Shown in pieces: positions 26,741 through 35,938 of a DNA stretch of 64,000 nucleotides. The DNA is from an uncultured Lachnospiraceae bacterium (GTDB lineage Bacteria > Bacillota > Clostridia > Lachnospirales > Lachnospiraceae). Position 1 is the first letter of the stretch. Each line of letters opens with the position of its first letter. The position numbers were made by a program, and so were the translations under genes. A model generated the notes under the pieces. The model did not search any database. It saw only the letters and a list, made by a program, of their open reading frames with translations, and was not told the DNA's origin. The DNA is taken from positions 614,050 to 678,049 of the forward strand of contig CAKXYI010000001.1 of assembly GCA_934899185.1 (NCBI GenBank), in the 5' to 3' direction.

Positions 26741-28138
26741 TCATTCGTCTTCCATGCCCGGCACATTGACAAATGCGCGGAACTTTTGGATAACTCCCCG
26801 AATACCGGATGTATTGCCTAAAAATTCATCTTTAAATGCCTGCTTTTCTTCGGTAAAATTACGTGTTTTCCATGCACTGCTTGTATTGATACTGTTGATG
26901 ATCCCTGCAAAGCGGATGAAAAAAACCAAAAGGTTGAAGAAAGGCAGAATGAATACCACATACCACTGCTTTTTATAATACTTCTGCAATTCCTTAAATG
27001 GCTTTAGGAATACCACTGTCGAAAAGAAATAGAAAAATCCCACAACAAAATAGCCCAAAAAGAGGATCGCCACTGAGAATAACACCATCTGCATAGAGTA
27101 ATTCATAAACAAAAGGCAGATCAGTGCCAGATACCAGATCATGCGCGGAAAAGCAAAGGTATGATCGTAAACCAGCGTCCGCACGGTCGGATCTGAAAAC
27201 ATATGGTTGACCTTTAATTTGTCCTTTAAGAACATGGAAGATACTTCCAGACTTCCTCGCTGCCAACGCTGTCTCTGTGTATATAACTTATTCATATCAT
27301 CGATTGGATCTACAAAAAAGATGGCATTCTCACAGATCTGCACCTTTTCTTTTTTGTTGTAACGCATCTGGAAGGTAAGTTCCGTATCTTCACAGATGGT
27401 ATCCGTATTATACATATGCGAATTTAACACGGCAGACTTACGAAAGGCAGAAAAAGCCCCCGATAAGGTATAGACCGAATTTGTCTCGGATGCATAATTT
27501 CGTCCTGCCAGAAATGCCTGCGCATACTCCATGAACTCTGTCTTGCGCAATAACTTTGGAAAGGCCCATGAATATTCCTCGATCAGACGCGGCTCGATCA
27601 GTATAGCACCGGTCATGACCTGGATCTCCGGATCTGCCTCAAACTTGGCGATCAGATTTTTCAGGGCAGACTTTTCCAGGATACCGTCACTGTCAATATT
27701 GATGATATACTTGCCCTTGCTGTTAAAGAGCGCCATATTCAAGGCCTTGGACTTGCCCTGTTCTGCATTAAGCCACTGCATAATAAGTTCCGGATACTTG
27801 GACTGACACTGGCAGAATACCTGAAAACTGTTATCCTTACCCTGATTGTTGATGAGATACACATTGATCCTGTCATTTGGATAATCGCTCTCATAGATGG
27901 AACGGATGCAGGCTTCCAGCGTACCCGCGGAATTATATACAGGAATCATCAGAGTGATCTCAGGATAAAACCCCAAGTTCTGCTCCGCTGATTCCTTTAT
28001 TTTTTGTTTGATGCGTTTGTGCTTGCGAAATAAAATAAAGATGTTACCAATCGCCGGGACCATTTCCATGATAAATGGGATAATGATCCATGCTGCCCAG
28101 AAAAGAAAGGAATTTAACACACTATTTATCGTGTCCAT
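26741..28138 (-). CDS. XrtG-associated family 2 glycosyltransferase
   Basis: 465 residues. One N-terminal TM, then a GT2 catalytic domain (~50-290) with the nucleotide-sugar start PEITLMIPVYNSAGTLEACI, the metal-binding DSD in NIDSDGIL, the base in CEDTELTF and the processive-enzyme motif QRQRW, then about three C-terminal TM helices. This is the architecture of membrane synthases such as cellulose or PNAG synthase. The ATG at 28138 has AGGAGG 8 bases upstream and overlaps the XrtG gene by 17 bases. It likely builds a polysaccharide or lipid-linked glycan tied to exosortase sorting. Confidence 0.87.
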   Translation of the reverse strand: MDTINSVLNSFLFWAAWIIIPFIMEMVPAIGNIFILFRKHKRIKQKIKESAEQNLGFYPEITLMIPVYNSAGTLEACIRSIYESDYPNDRINVYLINNQGKDNSFQVFCQCQSKYPELIMQWLNAEQGKSKALNMALFNSKGKYIINIDSDGILEKSALKNLIAKFEADPEIQVMTGAILIEPRLIEEYSWAFPKLLRKTEFMEYAQAFLAGRNYASETNSVYTLSGAFSAFRKSAVLNSHMYNTDTICEDTELTFQMRYNKKEKVQICENAIFFVDPIDDMNKLYTQRQRWQRGSLEVSSMFLKDKLKVNHMFSDPTVRTLVYDHTFAFPRMIWYLALICLLFMNYSMQMVLFSVAILFLGYFVVGFFYFFSTVVFLKPFKELQKYYKKQWYVVFILPFFNLLVFFIRFAGIINSINTSSAWKTRNFTEEKQAFKDEFLGNTSGIRGVIQKFRAFVNVPGMEDE

Positions 28139-28718
28139 ACGCAAATCCTCCTACCTTTTGCCGGATAATCTGTGCCTTGGTAAATACAAAGAAATACAAT
28201 ATTACAGTCAGTGCATAGAACACCAATCTGCCCACAATGGTATGCGCCACATGATAGGCACTGATACCGTTGAAATAGATCATGGTACAGATGACAGCAA
28301 TACGAAGTGCATTGGCAAGGATAATATAAAAAATGCCAACCACACTTACAATGATACGTTCAAAAATGTTGTATGCCTCAAAAAAGACAAGCAATGCCAG
28401 ATACGCCATGATCTCCAGAATGCCGGAACATTCAAAGTCGATCTGGAGCGTGATGGCTCCGTCTGCGGCATTGACAAATAACACGCCATACTTGAAAAAT
28501 GCCGTATACATACCTGTGATATCACCAAAAATACCAGCCACTGCAGCAACTACTTCTGCCAGTGGCTGGGTCATGATAGGTCGTACCCATACCATCATGA
28601 TGATAAAGAGTCCGCAGGCTCCCCAGAAATACTTCCAGGCCTTGAGCTGCGCTTTGTGCATCAGATAGTATATATAAATCCAAATCCCGATTAAAACAAA
28701 TCCAATGATATTTTTCAT
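28122..28718 (-). CDS. xrtG: Exosortase family protein XrtG
   Basis: 198 residues with 6-7 TM helices and the exosortase catalytic triad: Cys97 in FECSGILE, Arg139 in ANALRI and His159 in HVAHTIVGR. Exosortases are membrane transpeptidases that cut C-terminal sorting tails of secreted proteins and may attach them to a glycan or lipid. XrtG is the Gram-positive form. The gene overlaps its presumed substrate gene by 4 bases (ATGA) and the glycosyltransferase gene by 17 bases. The residue pattern and context make the call firm. Confidence 0.9.
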   Translation of the reverse strand: MKNIIGFVLIGIWIYIYYLMHKAQLKAWKYFWGACGLFIIMMVWVRPIMTQPLAEVVAAVAGIFGDITGMYTAFFKYGVLFVNAADGAITLQIDFECSGILEIMAYLALLVFFEAYNIFERIIVSVVGIFYIILANALRIAVICTMIYFNGISAYHVAHTIVGRLVFYALTVILYFFVFTKAQIIRQKVGGFAYGHDK

Positions 28719-30541
28719 GCTAACCTTCCGGTACGTTTTTTACGATATACCTGTGCGATCACGACAACTGCCAGACACAGGAGAATGCCTAAGATCGGAC
28801 CAGTAGATGTACCGCCGCAGGATACCCACTGCGGTCCGATACGAACATAGTTCACATGGAATGTCTTCATGTCGGACTGCTTGAGGTGCCAGTTATAAGC
28901 CCCCCACTGTTCCGGCTTCATATTAACGACCTTGACCAGTGTTGGGATGTCAATATAGTATTCCATCTGTGCTCTGCCGGTCTTATCGACATGAATATAG
29001 GCTCTGCCATAGGTAAAAGTCCATGGATCATTGATATTGGATGCAGATCCTACATACGCAGTATCAAAAAGATAGAACTCATAATCTCCAGGTCCCAGAT
29101 TGGTTGCATCATTCCACTGCTGCACATTGCCATTGGCATCTACGCCACGCAGAGTGAAATACATGGTATTTTTACTATTTTGACCGTTTACACTCAAAGT
29201 AATGAAATTGAATGCGTCCCGATAATAAGCACCGTAATAATCTACATAACCAAAAAGAATGTCACCATCCGAATACAAAGCCGCAGAAGCATCTGCCTTG
29301 GTATTGTAACCGATGGATGTCTTCTGATAGCCTTCCCAATCAGAAAAATCGTAGTCATAGGAAATCTTTTTGAGGGTGCCTGTCGTCGTATCATCTGTAT
29401 CAATGCTCGGTGACTGATTGACACAGCCCTGTGTGATATAGATCGGTGTCGTGTCCGTCACAATACCAAAATTGAGGGATGTGATCTTGTCATTGAAGCC
29501 TTGCAGGCTGGAAACCGGAACGGCAATCTCATACTCATGATTACTATAACGGAAGTCTAACCCACGCAGTTCCTTGCCGGATCTGGCATATACGACCTGA
29601 TTACTGATCATGATATCGGTCTTGGTTCCATCACTCAGTTCAATACAGTAATTGCCGTTATTACGTGAGCCTACCATTGTTGCGCATCCATCCCACCAAT
29701 CCTGCTCACGCAGATAGAGATAAACATAATCGCCGATCCATACAGCCGCACCTTCCTTCAATGCGCTTGCCGGATTCTGCGTCTTTTGCACATTATTCCA
29801 ATCGGAGAAGTTTCCATCGATAGTGATGCCATTTGCCGGCGTCACTGCCAGATCAACATTTGCGTCCTCTGTGGTATCTTCTTCATTCTCATCTATGGCT
29901 TCCACGGTCTCCTCTGTGGATGCTTCGGAAGAATTACCATTGCCGTAGCCCGTCTCATCTTCCTGCTTTTTCAGCGCGGATGCACCATCGATCGTCGCAA
30001 TATCACTGGAAGAAACCGAAATACCGGCATAAGTCAAGGTAAAGTCCTCAGACGGGAACCAGGATCTTGGAATAGCAACTTCCGCAAAAGCAGTGTCTAC
30101 ATTGTAATCTGTATTACCGCCCTCAAAGACCAACTGCGCTCCGGATATATTATTGTTCCAGCCATCCTTGACGACATAAGATCCACTGCCGTCTGACCAG
30201 TCTTGTACAAATTGGATGCTGCTGTAATTGGCATTGTAAAGTTGGCTTTCATTATATGTAATGCCGACCTGCGTATTGCCGATCGCTTCCCCATAGGCAC
30301 CTGTCGGATTCTGTGCTACATACAGATACAGATAAGCACCTGACACACAGACCTTCCAATCACTGACAGAGCCATTGGACGATCCTCGGCTTGCAATACT
30401 GCCCCAATCTGCGCTATTGCCATCACATACAATGCTGTCCGATGCCTGCACATCCCTGATATGATTTGGCAACAGACAGACTGCTGATGCCACAGCCATA
30501 CTTCCTGCTAATAATAATGAAATGATTCTCTTGCCCTTCAT
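28715..30541 (-). CDS. Secreted three-module protein with Firmicu-CTERM sorting tail
   Basis: 608 residues. An N-terminal signal peptide (MKGKRIISLLLAGSMAVASA) is followed by three diverged modules, each opening with a DxNxxDW motif (VCDGNSADW, TIDGNFSDW, YDYDFSDW), resembling CBM9/DOMON-like sugar-binding folds. An acidic, Glu/Thr-rich linker separates modules 1 and 2. The C-terminus is a sorting signal: CGGTSTGP, a ~17-residue TM helix and basic YRKKRTGR, matching the XrtG target tail. The ATG at 30541 is chosen because AGAGG is 9 bases upstream and the hydrophobic leader begins there. It is first in the operon and probably the sole local XrtG substrate. Confidence 0.85.
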   Translation of the reverse strand: MKGKRIISLLLAGSMAVASAVCLLPNHIRDVQASDSIVCDGNSADWGSIASRGSSNGSVSDWKVCVSGAYLYLYVAQNPTGAYGEAIGNTQVGITYNESQLYNANYSSIQFVQDWSDGSGSYVVKDGWNNNISGAQLVFEGGNTDYNVDTAFAEVAIPRSWFPSEDFTLTYAGISVSSSDIATIDGASALKKQEDETGYGNGNSSEASTEETVEAIDENEEDTTEDANVDLAVTPANGITIDGNFSDWNNVQKTQNPASALKEGAAVWIGDYVYLYLREQDWWDGCATMVGSRNNGNYCIELSDGTKTDIMISNQVVYARSGKELRGLDFRYSNHEYEIAVPVSSLQGFNDKITSLNFGIVTDTTPIYITQGCVNQSPSIDTDDTTTGTLKKISYDYDFSDWEGYQKTSIGYNTKADASAALYSDGDILFGYVDYYGAYYRDAFNFITLSVNGQNSKNTMYFTLRGVDANGNVQQWNDATNLGPGDYEFYLFDTAYVGSASNINDPWTFTYGRAYIHVDKTGRAQMEYYIDIPTLVKVVNMKPEQWGAYNWHLKQSDMKTFHVNYVRIGPQWVSCGGTSTGPILGILLCLAVVVIAQVYRKKRTGRLA

Positions 30542-30576
30542 GCACCTCATCCTCTTATCTTAAACAAACTGCTTCC

Positions 30577-30657
30577 ACTATCGTCACAGTAAGATAGTGA
30601 TTTTTAAAGTATTATAGCCTCTATAGGCTGATTTTTCAAGGATTCTGCCCTTGAAAT
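30577..30657 (-). promoter_or_regulatory. Promoter of the exosortase-G operon with leader hairpin and inverted repeat
   Basis: On the minus strand TTGAAA (30634-30639), a 17-base spacer and TATAAT (30611-30616) form a near-consensus sigma-A promoter. An 8-bp inverted repeat TTTCAAGG/CCTTGAAA (30634-30657) overlaps the -35 and could be an operator. A 7-bp stem (30577-30600) lies in the ~60-base leader. The leader is too short for a c-di-GMP riboswitch. Confidence 0.72.
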
Positions 30658-30719
30658 ATATGTTAATCCCGTGATCTTTATACGGAATTTATCGGCATTT
30701 TATGCTGGAATTTCAACCT

Positions 30720-32177
30720 TTACCCCAACTTCTTCCATGTATTTCTGGAAAGCAGGATCATAATTGGGAAAATTTCCAGTCGCCCTGCCAACATATCAAA
30801 AATCAATACAATTTTCGACAGGATGCTGAAATCATGGTAATTACAGGTCGGTCCGACACCATCCAAGCCCGGTCCAATATTGTTAAAGCAGGCAATGACC
30901 GATGTCATGGTCGTTGTCAGGCTCTTACCGTCCAGACAGATCACAAGGAAACTGACGATCGTGATCATAACATAGGCGATCAGGTAAGTGTTCAGATTGT
31001 CCAGTACCTTCTCACTGACGACCTGACCGTTGTTCCTTACCACTAAGATCTTTTGCGGATTCAGGGTCTTTTGCAGATTGCGGCGCAGATTCTTGAACAA
31101 AAGCAGGATACGTCCGCACTTAAATCCACCGCCAGTACTTCCGGCACTGGCTCCACAGAACATGAGAATGATCAGGATCGCCTTGGAAAAGGTCGGCCAA
31201 AGATCAAAGTCCGTAGTAGCAAAGCCGGTTGTCGTAATAATGGTCGCCACCTGAAAAAATACCTGCTGGACAGTCTCCCCCAGACTGTGGAACATAGACC
31301 TTGTATTGATGGAGATCAGAACCACGCTGGCAAAGATGAGTCCCAGATAGAGTTTCAGTTCTTCGTCCTTTAAAACATCCTTTACCTTTCCCAAAAGAAG
31401 CATGTAGTAACAGGTAAAATTGACACCAAAGAGGATCATAAATACCGTGCAGACATTCTGGATGTAGACACTGTAACTTGCCATACTGTCATTTTTTATA
31501 CCAAAACCACCTGTGCCGGCGGTTCCGTATGCCGTACAGATTGCCTCAAAGGGATCCATCTTTCCCAAAAGCAAAAAGAGAAAGCAGATGATCGTCAATA
31601 CCACATAGAGTGCATACAGGATAGTCGCCGTCTGGCGCATACGCGGCACCAGTTTGCCGACATTTGGTCCCGGGCTTTCCGCACGGAGCAGGTGCATGGT
31701 AAAACCATTTCCCTTGCCGCTGGCAGGAATGACCGCCAGCAAAAATACCATAACGCCCATACCGCCCAGCCAATGAGTGAAACTGCGCCAATAGAGCATG
31801 CCATAGGACATCGCCTCTACATCTGTCAAAATAGATGCTCCCGTTGTGGTAAAGCCGGAAACCGTCTCAAAATAAGCATCAACAAACGCCGGGATCTCAC
31901 CGGAGATAAAAAACGGCATACAACCGACCAGACTCATGATCGCCCAGCCCAGCCCAGCGCTGACCAGTCCCTCTCTGGCATAGAAACGCATCTCTGCCTT
32001 ACGGCAAAGCATATACATAAGCAGTCCCACAAGGATCGATCCTATGATCGTTGTAGAAAATGCTGATATCGAAGCCACTTCCCCGCGGACTAAACTGATG
32101 ATCCAGGCAGGCACCATAAAGACGGCTTCTGTAATGATCACGAGGGACATAAAACGTCCCACCATTTTATAGTTCAT
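30720..32177 (-). CDS. trkH: Potassium uptake membrane protein TrkH
   Basis: A 485-residue Trk channel-type transporter with pore loops SGFTTTGASIL, GTAGTGGFGI, TTTGFATTDF and NNIGPGL, each with a filter glycine, and about eight outer helices. It imports K+ together with the TrkA peripheral subunit encoded just upstream (26-base gap). Longer and only distantly similar to KtrB at 17865-19202, so the genome has two separate K+ systems in this region. Confidence 0.92.
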   Translation of the reverse strand: MNYKMVGRFMSLVIITEAVFMVPAWIISLVRGEVASISAFSTTIIGSILVGLLMYMLCRKAEMRFYAREGLVSAGLGWAIMSLVGCMPFFISGEIPAFVDAYFETVSGFTTTGASILTDVEAMSYGMLYWRSFTHWLGGMGVMVFLLAVIPASGKGNGFTMHLLRAESPGPNVGKLVPRMRQTATILYALYVVLTIICFLFLLLGKMDPFEAICTAYGTAGTGGFGIKNDSMASYSVYIQNVCTVFMILFGVNFTCYYMLLLGKVKDVLKDEELKLYLGLIFASVVLISINTRSMFHSLGETVQQVFFQVATIITTTGFATTDFDLWPTFSKAILIILMFCGASAGSTGGGFKCGRILLLFKNLRRNLQKTLNPQKILVVRNNGQVVSEKVLDNLNTYLIAYVMITIVSFLVICLDGKSLTTTMTSVIACFNNIGPGLDGVGPTCNYHDFSILSKIVLIFDMLAGRLEIFPIMILLSRNTWKKLG

Positions 32178-32203
32178 AACAAACCTCGTTACTCTAATTT
32201 ATA

Positions 32204-33562
32204 CTATGCAAACATATCATTTAATGTGTGAAGAACCACATCGCCATTCGTCACAACAACCAGTGTGTCGCCCACTTCAAAGGTAGATCCGCCATCCGGG
32301 ATGATCGGCACCTTACCGCGTGTGATACAGGCAATCAGAACATTTTTCCGCAGTTGCAGTTCTCTTAACGGCTTCCCACAGTTTCTGGTCTTTTCATCTA
32401 CGCGAAACTCCATAGCCTCCATCTGTCCTTCCGCAAAGGAATGTACAGACAATGCCGCACCTGTGGTATTTTCCATAGCACGCACATAGCGCACGATCTG
32501 GTTACAACACAACTCCTTCGGGCAGACGACACTTCCCAGATTCAGAATATCCTGGATCATGGAATTTTCTGTATGGTCTACCTTGGTGATGACCTGATCG
32601 ATATTACAGTTCTGCGCATAAAGAGAAATGATCATGTTCATCTCATCATAACTGGTCATGGTGACCAAGGCATCACACTGCTCCAAGCCCTCGCTCTCTA
32701 GGAAAGCCTGATTGCTGGCATCCCCCCAGATCACAGATACATCCGGCAGATACTTTGCCAGTTCCACACAACGGTCTCTGTCTTTCTCGATCAAATGCAC
32801 ATCGATACCGGCGCGTGCCAACATCTGTGCCAGATAAAAACTGACTTTTCCACCACCACACAGGATCACGCGTTTTGCCTTGTGGGTAATAATGCCCAGA
32901 TTTTTCAAAAGGCTTGTCAATTCCTTGGCTGCCGCTGTTACATAGATACGGTCGCCTTCTTTTAAGACGAAATGTCCATCCGGTGCGCTGACCACGCCGT
33001 TTCTCCGCACGGCACACACCAAAACCTTGCTCTTTACGATCGAGTTCAGATCATTCAGTGCAATGTTGCAAAGTTTGGAATTCTCTTTTATCTTCAATTC
33101 CACGATCTCGGCTCTGCCTCGCGCAAAGGTATCTCTTCGCAAAAAGCCGGGATATTTTAACAGGCGGTCGATCTCAATGGCTGCCTGTCTCTCCGGGTTG
33201 ACCGTCATAGACAGGGCAAAGGTATCTCTCATTTTATAGATCTGATCGCCATACTCCGGGTTACGGATACGGGCGATCGTGTGGATATCCGGGTTCATGC
33301 CATGCGCTGTCATACAACACAAAAGATTGAACTCGTCCTTTCCTGCTACCGCGATCAAAAGGTCTGCCTTACGGATGTTTGCCTGCTCTAACACTTCCAT
33401 GGATGCGCAGTTTCCCTGCACACTCATAACATCAAAGCGGTCAGAACACACCTCCATGACCTGTTGATTGTTATCGATCAATGTAACTTCATAACCTTCT
33501 GCCAGCAATTTTTTTGTCAGCATACAGCCGACTTTTCCGGCACCAGCAATGATAACTTTCAC
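32204..33562 (-). CDS. trkA: Trk system potassium uptake regulator TrkA
   Basis: 452 residues with two complete RCK units: VIIAGAGKVGCMLTKKL at the N-terminus and VILCGGGKVSFYLAQML near residue 232, each a Rossmann NAD(H)/ATP site followed by a RCK_C subdomain. It forms the cytoplasmic gating ring on TrkH. The start codon is GTG with GGAGG 8 bases upstream. It is first of a two-gene operon and divergent from the LytTR regulator. Confidence 0.93.
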   Translation of the reverse strand: MKVIIAGAGKVGCMLTKKLLAEGYEVTLIDNNQQVMEVCSDRFDVMSVQGNCASMEVLEQANIRKADLLIAVAGKDEFNLLCCMTAHGMNPDIHTIARIRNPEYGDQIYKMRDTFALSMTVNPERQAAIEIDRLLKYPGFLRRDTFARGRAEIVELKIKENSKLCNIALNDLNSIVKSKVLVCAVRRNGVVSAPDGHFVLKEGDRIYVTAAAKELTSLLKNLGIITHKAKRVILCGGGKVSFYLAQMLARAGIDVHLIEKDRDRCVELAKYLPDVSVIWGDASNQAFLESEGLEQCDALVTMTSYDEMNMIISLYAQNCNIDQVITKVDHTENSMIQDILNLGSVVCPKELCCNQIVRYVRAMENTTGAALSVHSFAEGQMEAMEFRVDEKTRNCGKPLRELQLRKNVLIACITRGKVPIIPDGGSTFEVGDTLVVVTNGDVVLHTLNDMFA

Positions 33563-33694
33563 TTTTAACTCCTCCTACGAAACAAAATTCGCTCTTACTC
33601 CAATATAGTTTTATATCACTTGTCTCAAAAAGGCAACTGTTTTATCGGCCTTTCCCTTGAAAGTTCTTGAAAAGTCAAATGAAAAGGCGATTTT

Positions 33695-33724
33695 TTGTAT
33701 ATATTTTTTACTAATTTGTATTAT
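33695..33724 (+). promoter_or_regulatory. Promoter of the LytTR/GHKL operon
   Basis: TTGTAT (33695-33700), an 18-base spacer and TATTAT (33719-33724) precede the response regulator gene, whose AAGGA and ATG follow at 33752-33769. Confidence 0.55.
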
Positions 33725-33768
33725 GCTTAAAATTAGAGAAAAATTTGATTTATAAGGATAATAAACGT

Positions 33769-34467
33769 ATGAAAATACTAATTTGTGATGATGAAGCCTA
33801 TATAAGAAAAAACATTCTGCAAATTCTTACACCACTTGTTGTACAATACCCTTCTTTAAAAATAACAGAATGTGATAATGGAGAAGACGTGCTTCATAGC
33901 GAATTTGATTTACTTATTTTGGATATAGAAATGCAGGGTATGAATGGAATTTCCGTAAAAAATGCACTAGAACAAAGAAATACGCCCTATAAAATTCTAT
34001 TTGTAACCAGCCATGATGAACTCATGCCATCCGCTTTCGGAAAGAATGTTTATGGATTTGTCTCTAAACCAATTGATTACAAAGTACTACTCACACAAGT
34101 GACTCAACTATTAGATAAAATTGAAAATGAGCAGGATAAAGTCTTTATCCGAAGTCATTCACAAGAACTTCAAATATTATATTTGCGAGATATAGCATAT
34201 ATAGAAGCCTCAAAACAATATACACTTATACACCTTGTGGATAAACGTACTCTTTTCTGTGACGAGTCCATCAGTCATTGGGAAGATATTTTACCACAGA
34301 ATATGTTTGGTCGATGCCATAAATCTTACATTATCCATTATGCCCAAATTGATAAACTGGGTGAAGAGATTCTTCTTTGTAATAAGGAATCTATCCCTAT
34401 AAGCCGTCGTCAGAAAAGTTATATAAAAGAGCAATACACCCAATTTATATTAAGGAACGCGAACTAA
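33769..34467 (+). CDS. LytTR-family response regulator
   Basis: 232 residues, AgrA-like. The receiver domain (1-115) has ICDDEAYIRK, phosphoacceptor Asp in LLILDIEMQGMNG and the Lys in FVSKPI. The C-terminal LytTR DNA-binding domain (~125-230) has IAYIEASKQYTLIH, MFGRCHKSYIIHYAQID and ISRRQKSYIKEQY. Such regulators bind paired ~9-bp direct repeats, and exactly such a pair lies at 35732-35760 before the next transcription unit. The ATG at 33769 is chosen over an upstream TTG because AAGGA is well placed. The TAA stop shares one base with the kinase ATG. Confidence 0.9.
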   Translation: MKILICDDEAYIRKNILQILTPLVVQYPSLKITECDNGEDVLHSEFDLLILDIEMQGMNGISVKNALEQRNTPYKILFVTSHDELMPSAFGKNVYGFVSKPIDYKVLLTQVTQLLDKIENEQDKVFIRSHSQELQILYLRDIAYIEASKQYTLIHLVDKRTLFCDESISHWEDILPQNMFGRCHKSYIIHYAQIDKLGEEILLCNKESIPISRRQKSYIKEQYTQFILRNAN

Positions 34468-35729
34468 TGATAACCCTATTAAATACTATACTAAATACTA
34501 TTTCTATACTGTTGTGGATGCACCTTTTGGGTAATATAGAATATCGCCACAAGCATCCGACCATCCTTGTTCTGACTCTCTCACTGAGCGTTGCTATCAT
34601 AAATTATACTCTTCCCAGTGTGTTAGGTGTCTTTTTTGGCATCCTGCTGCTTTGTATCTCTGTTCAGATTCTTTTTTGCGGCAAATGGTGGACTTTGTGT
34701 ATTCATGCTCTTTTTGCTTATTTTTATGTGGATATCATTGATAATCCTGTCCGCACATTTCTTGACATTCTTTCTTATCAACATGAACGGTTATTTGAAA
34801 CCTTTAGCAAAACCTGTATTGCCAATATATGCGATATCTTATTCTTACTACTCTTATATCACATTTATAAAAAAACATTATATTTACGTTTAAAAGATAT
34901 TTCAATTTCTTCTACTTACTATATCATAGGTATTTTAATCGGCATTGTAGGCTCTTTTATCAGTAGTTACGCTACCATTCTTTTCCGTGAAGAATACCAG
35001 TATTTGAGTATTGTTATGTATATCATGCTTTCTACTCTGACAGAATTTACTTATATCCTTGGACTTGTTGTGCTTTTCAGTGATGTTATGCGCATACAAT
35101 ACCGTAACGAACTATATTTAAAAGACAGTCTTCTCCATACAACTAGAGATTACTACCATGTACTTGAAAACCAAATCACCGAAATCCGTAAGATCAAACA
35201 TGAAATGAAACAACATTTTCTTACCCTCGACCATTATATAAAAACACAAGATTACGAAAAAGCACAAAATTATATCCAGAAGAATATGGATCACTTATCA
35301 CATACATCACCTATTTACGATGTTGGAAACGATCTGCTCAATGCCACCATAACGCATATCCAGCAGATATATCATATTCCTTTAATCTGCCAAGGTGTCG
35401 TTCCATCCACAACAACATGTTCCGAAGATGATTTATGTATTATCGTTTCCAATTTATTAAAAAATGCTATGGAATACTGTCAGCAAGTTTCTCCTCAGTG
35501 GTCAGTAACATTAGCATTCCGCACCTATCAAACACATTTGATCATTCATTGCGAAAATCCGATCGAAGAATCTATTGATATTGAACATTTAGGAACATTC
35601 ACTTCTAAATCTGATACAAAACACCATGGATTCGGTATTCAGAATATAAAAGATATTGTTGCTCATTATAATGGAACCATAAAGTTTGATTCTACAAATC
35701 ACATTTTTATAGTAGATATCATCTTGTAA
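34467..35729 (+). CDS. GHKL-domain sensor histidine kinase (AgrC-like)
   Basis: 420 residues with six or seven N-terminal TM helices (~1-210) and a cytoplasmic kinase region: HisKA-like helix with the likely phosphoacceptor in IRKIKHEMKQHF, N-box IVSNLLKNAMEYC and G-box HHGFGIQNIKDIV. The architecture is that of peptide-pheromone or bacteriocin-responsive kinases of the HPK10 group. It overlaps the regulator gene by one base. No AgrB-like peptidase is present nearby. Confidence 0.9.
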   Translation: MITLLNTILNTISILLWMHLLGNIEYRHKHPTILVLTLSLSVAIINYTLPSVLGVFFGILLLCISVQILFCGKWWTLCIHALFAYFYVDIIDNPVRTFLDILSYQHERLFETFSKTCIANICDILFLLLLYHIYKKTLYLRLKDISISSTYYIIGILIGIVGSFISSYATILFREEYQYLSIVMYIMLSTLTEFTYILGLVVLFSDVMRIQYRNELYLKDSLLHTTRDYYHVLENQITEIRKIKHEMKQHFLTLDHYIKTQDYEKAQNYIQKNMDHLSHTSPIYDVGNDLLNATITHIQQIYHIPLICQGVVPSTTTCSEDDLCIIVSNLLKNAMEYCQQVSPQWSVTLAFRTYQTHLIIHCENPIEESIDIEHLGTFTSKSDTKHHGFGIQNIKDIVAHYNGTIKFDSTNHIFIVDIIL

Positions 35730-35731
35730 TG

Positions 35732-35800
35732 ACCGTTCGTTTTTTATTTTGACCGCTTGTTATACTTCCGTTGTTTTCCCCAAACACAGCATGATATACT
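35732..35800 (+). promoter_or_regulatory. LytTR-type direct-repeat operator and promoter
   Basis: ACCGTTCGT (35732-35740) and ACCGCTTGT (35752-35760) are 9-base direct repeats with a 20-base period, the geometry of LytTR dimer sites. Ten bases later come TTGTTT (35771-35776), an 18-base spacer and TATACT (35795-35800). The regulator encoded just upstream is the obvious candidate to bind here. Confidence 0.7.
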
Positions 35801-35820
35801 TATTTTAGGAGTTGATTATC

Positions 35821-35929
35821 ATGCTATTAAGTTTTGATGATATGCAAAAAAACAGGCAAAGGCATCATTATGTATGTGGCCCCAATGCCTAACGGCAATG
35901 GTTCATCTGTTTCCTTTGGCTCACAATAG
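35821..35929 (+). CDS. Tiny peptide ORF(s), possibly frameshifted at an A7 run
   Basis: AGGAG lies 9 bases before ATG 35821, which opens a 23-codon frame ending TAA at 35890-35892. A seven-A run (35846-35852) interrupts it. Loss of one A would join it to a second frame giving about 35 residues that ends TAG at 35927-35929, inside the next gene's Shine-Dalgarno. The second frame alone could start at 35870 (MYVAPMPNGNGSSVSFGSQ). The LytTR promoter in front suggests a secreted or signalling peptide, but no leader or maturation motif is recognised. It may be slippage-controlled, broken or non-coding. Confidence 0.5.
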
Positions 35930-35938
35930 GAGGGTTTT

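Noticed and set aside
30542..30719. c-di-GMP riboswitch before the exosortase operon
   Set aside because: Only about 60 bases lie between promoter and start, and GEMM-type motifs are absent.
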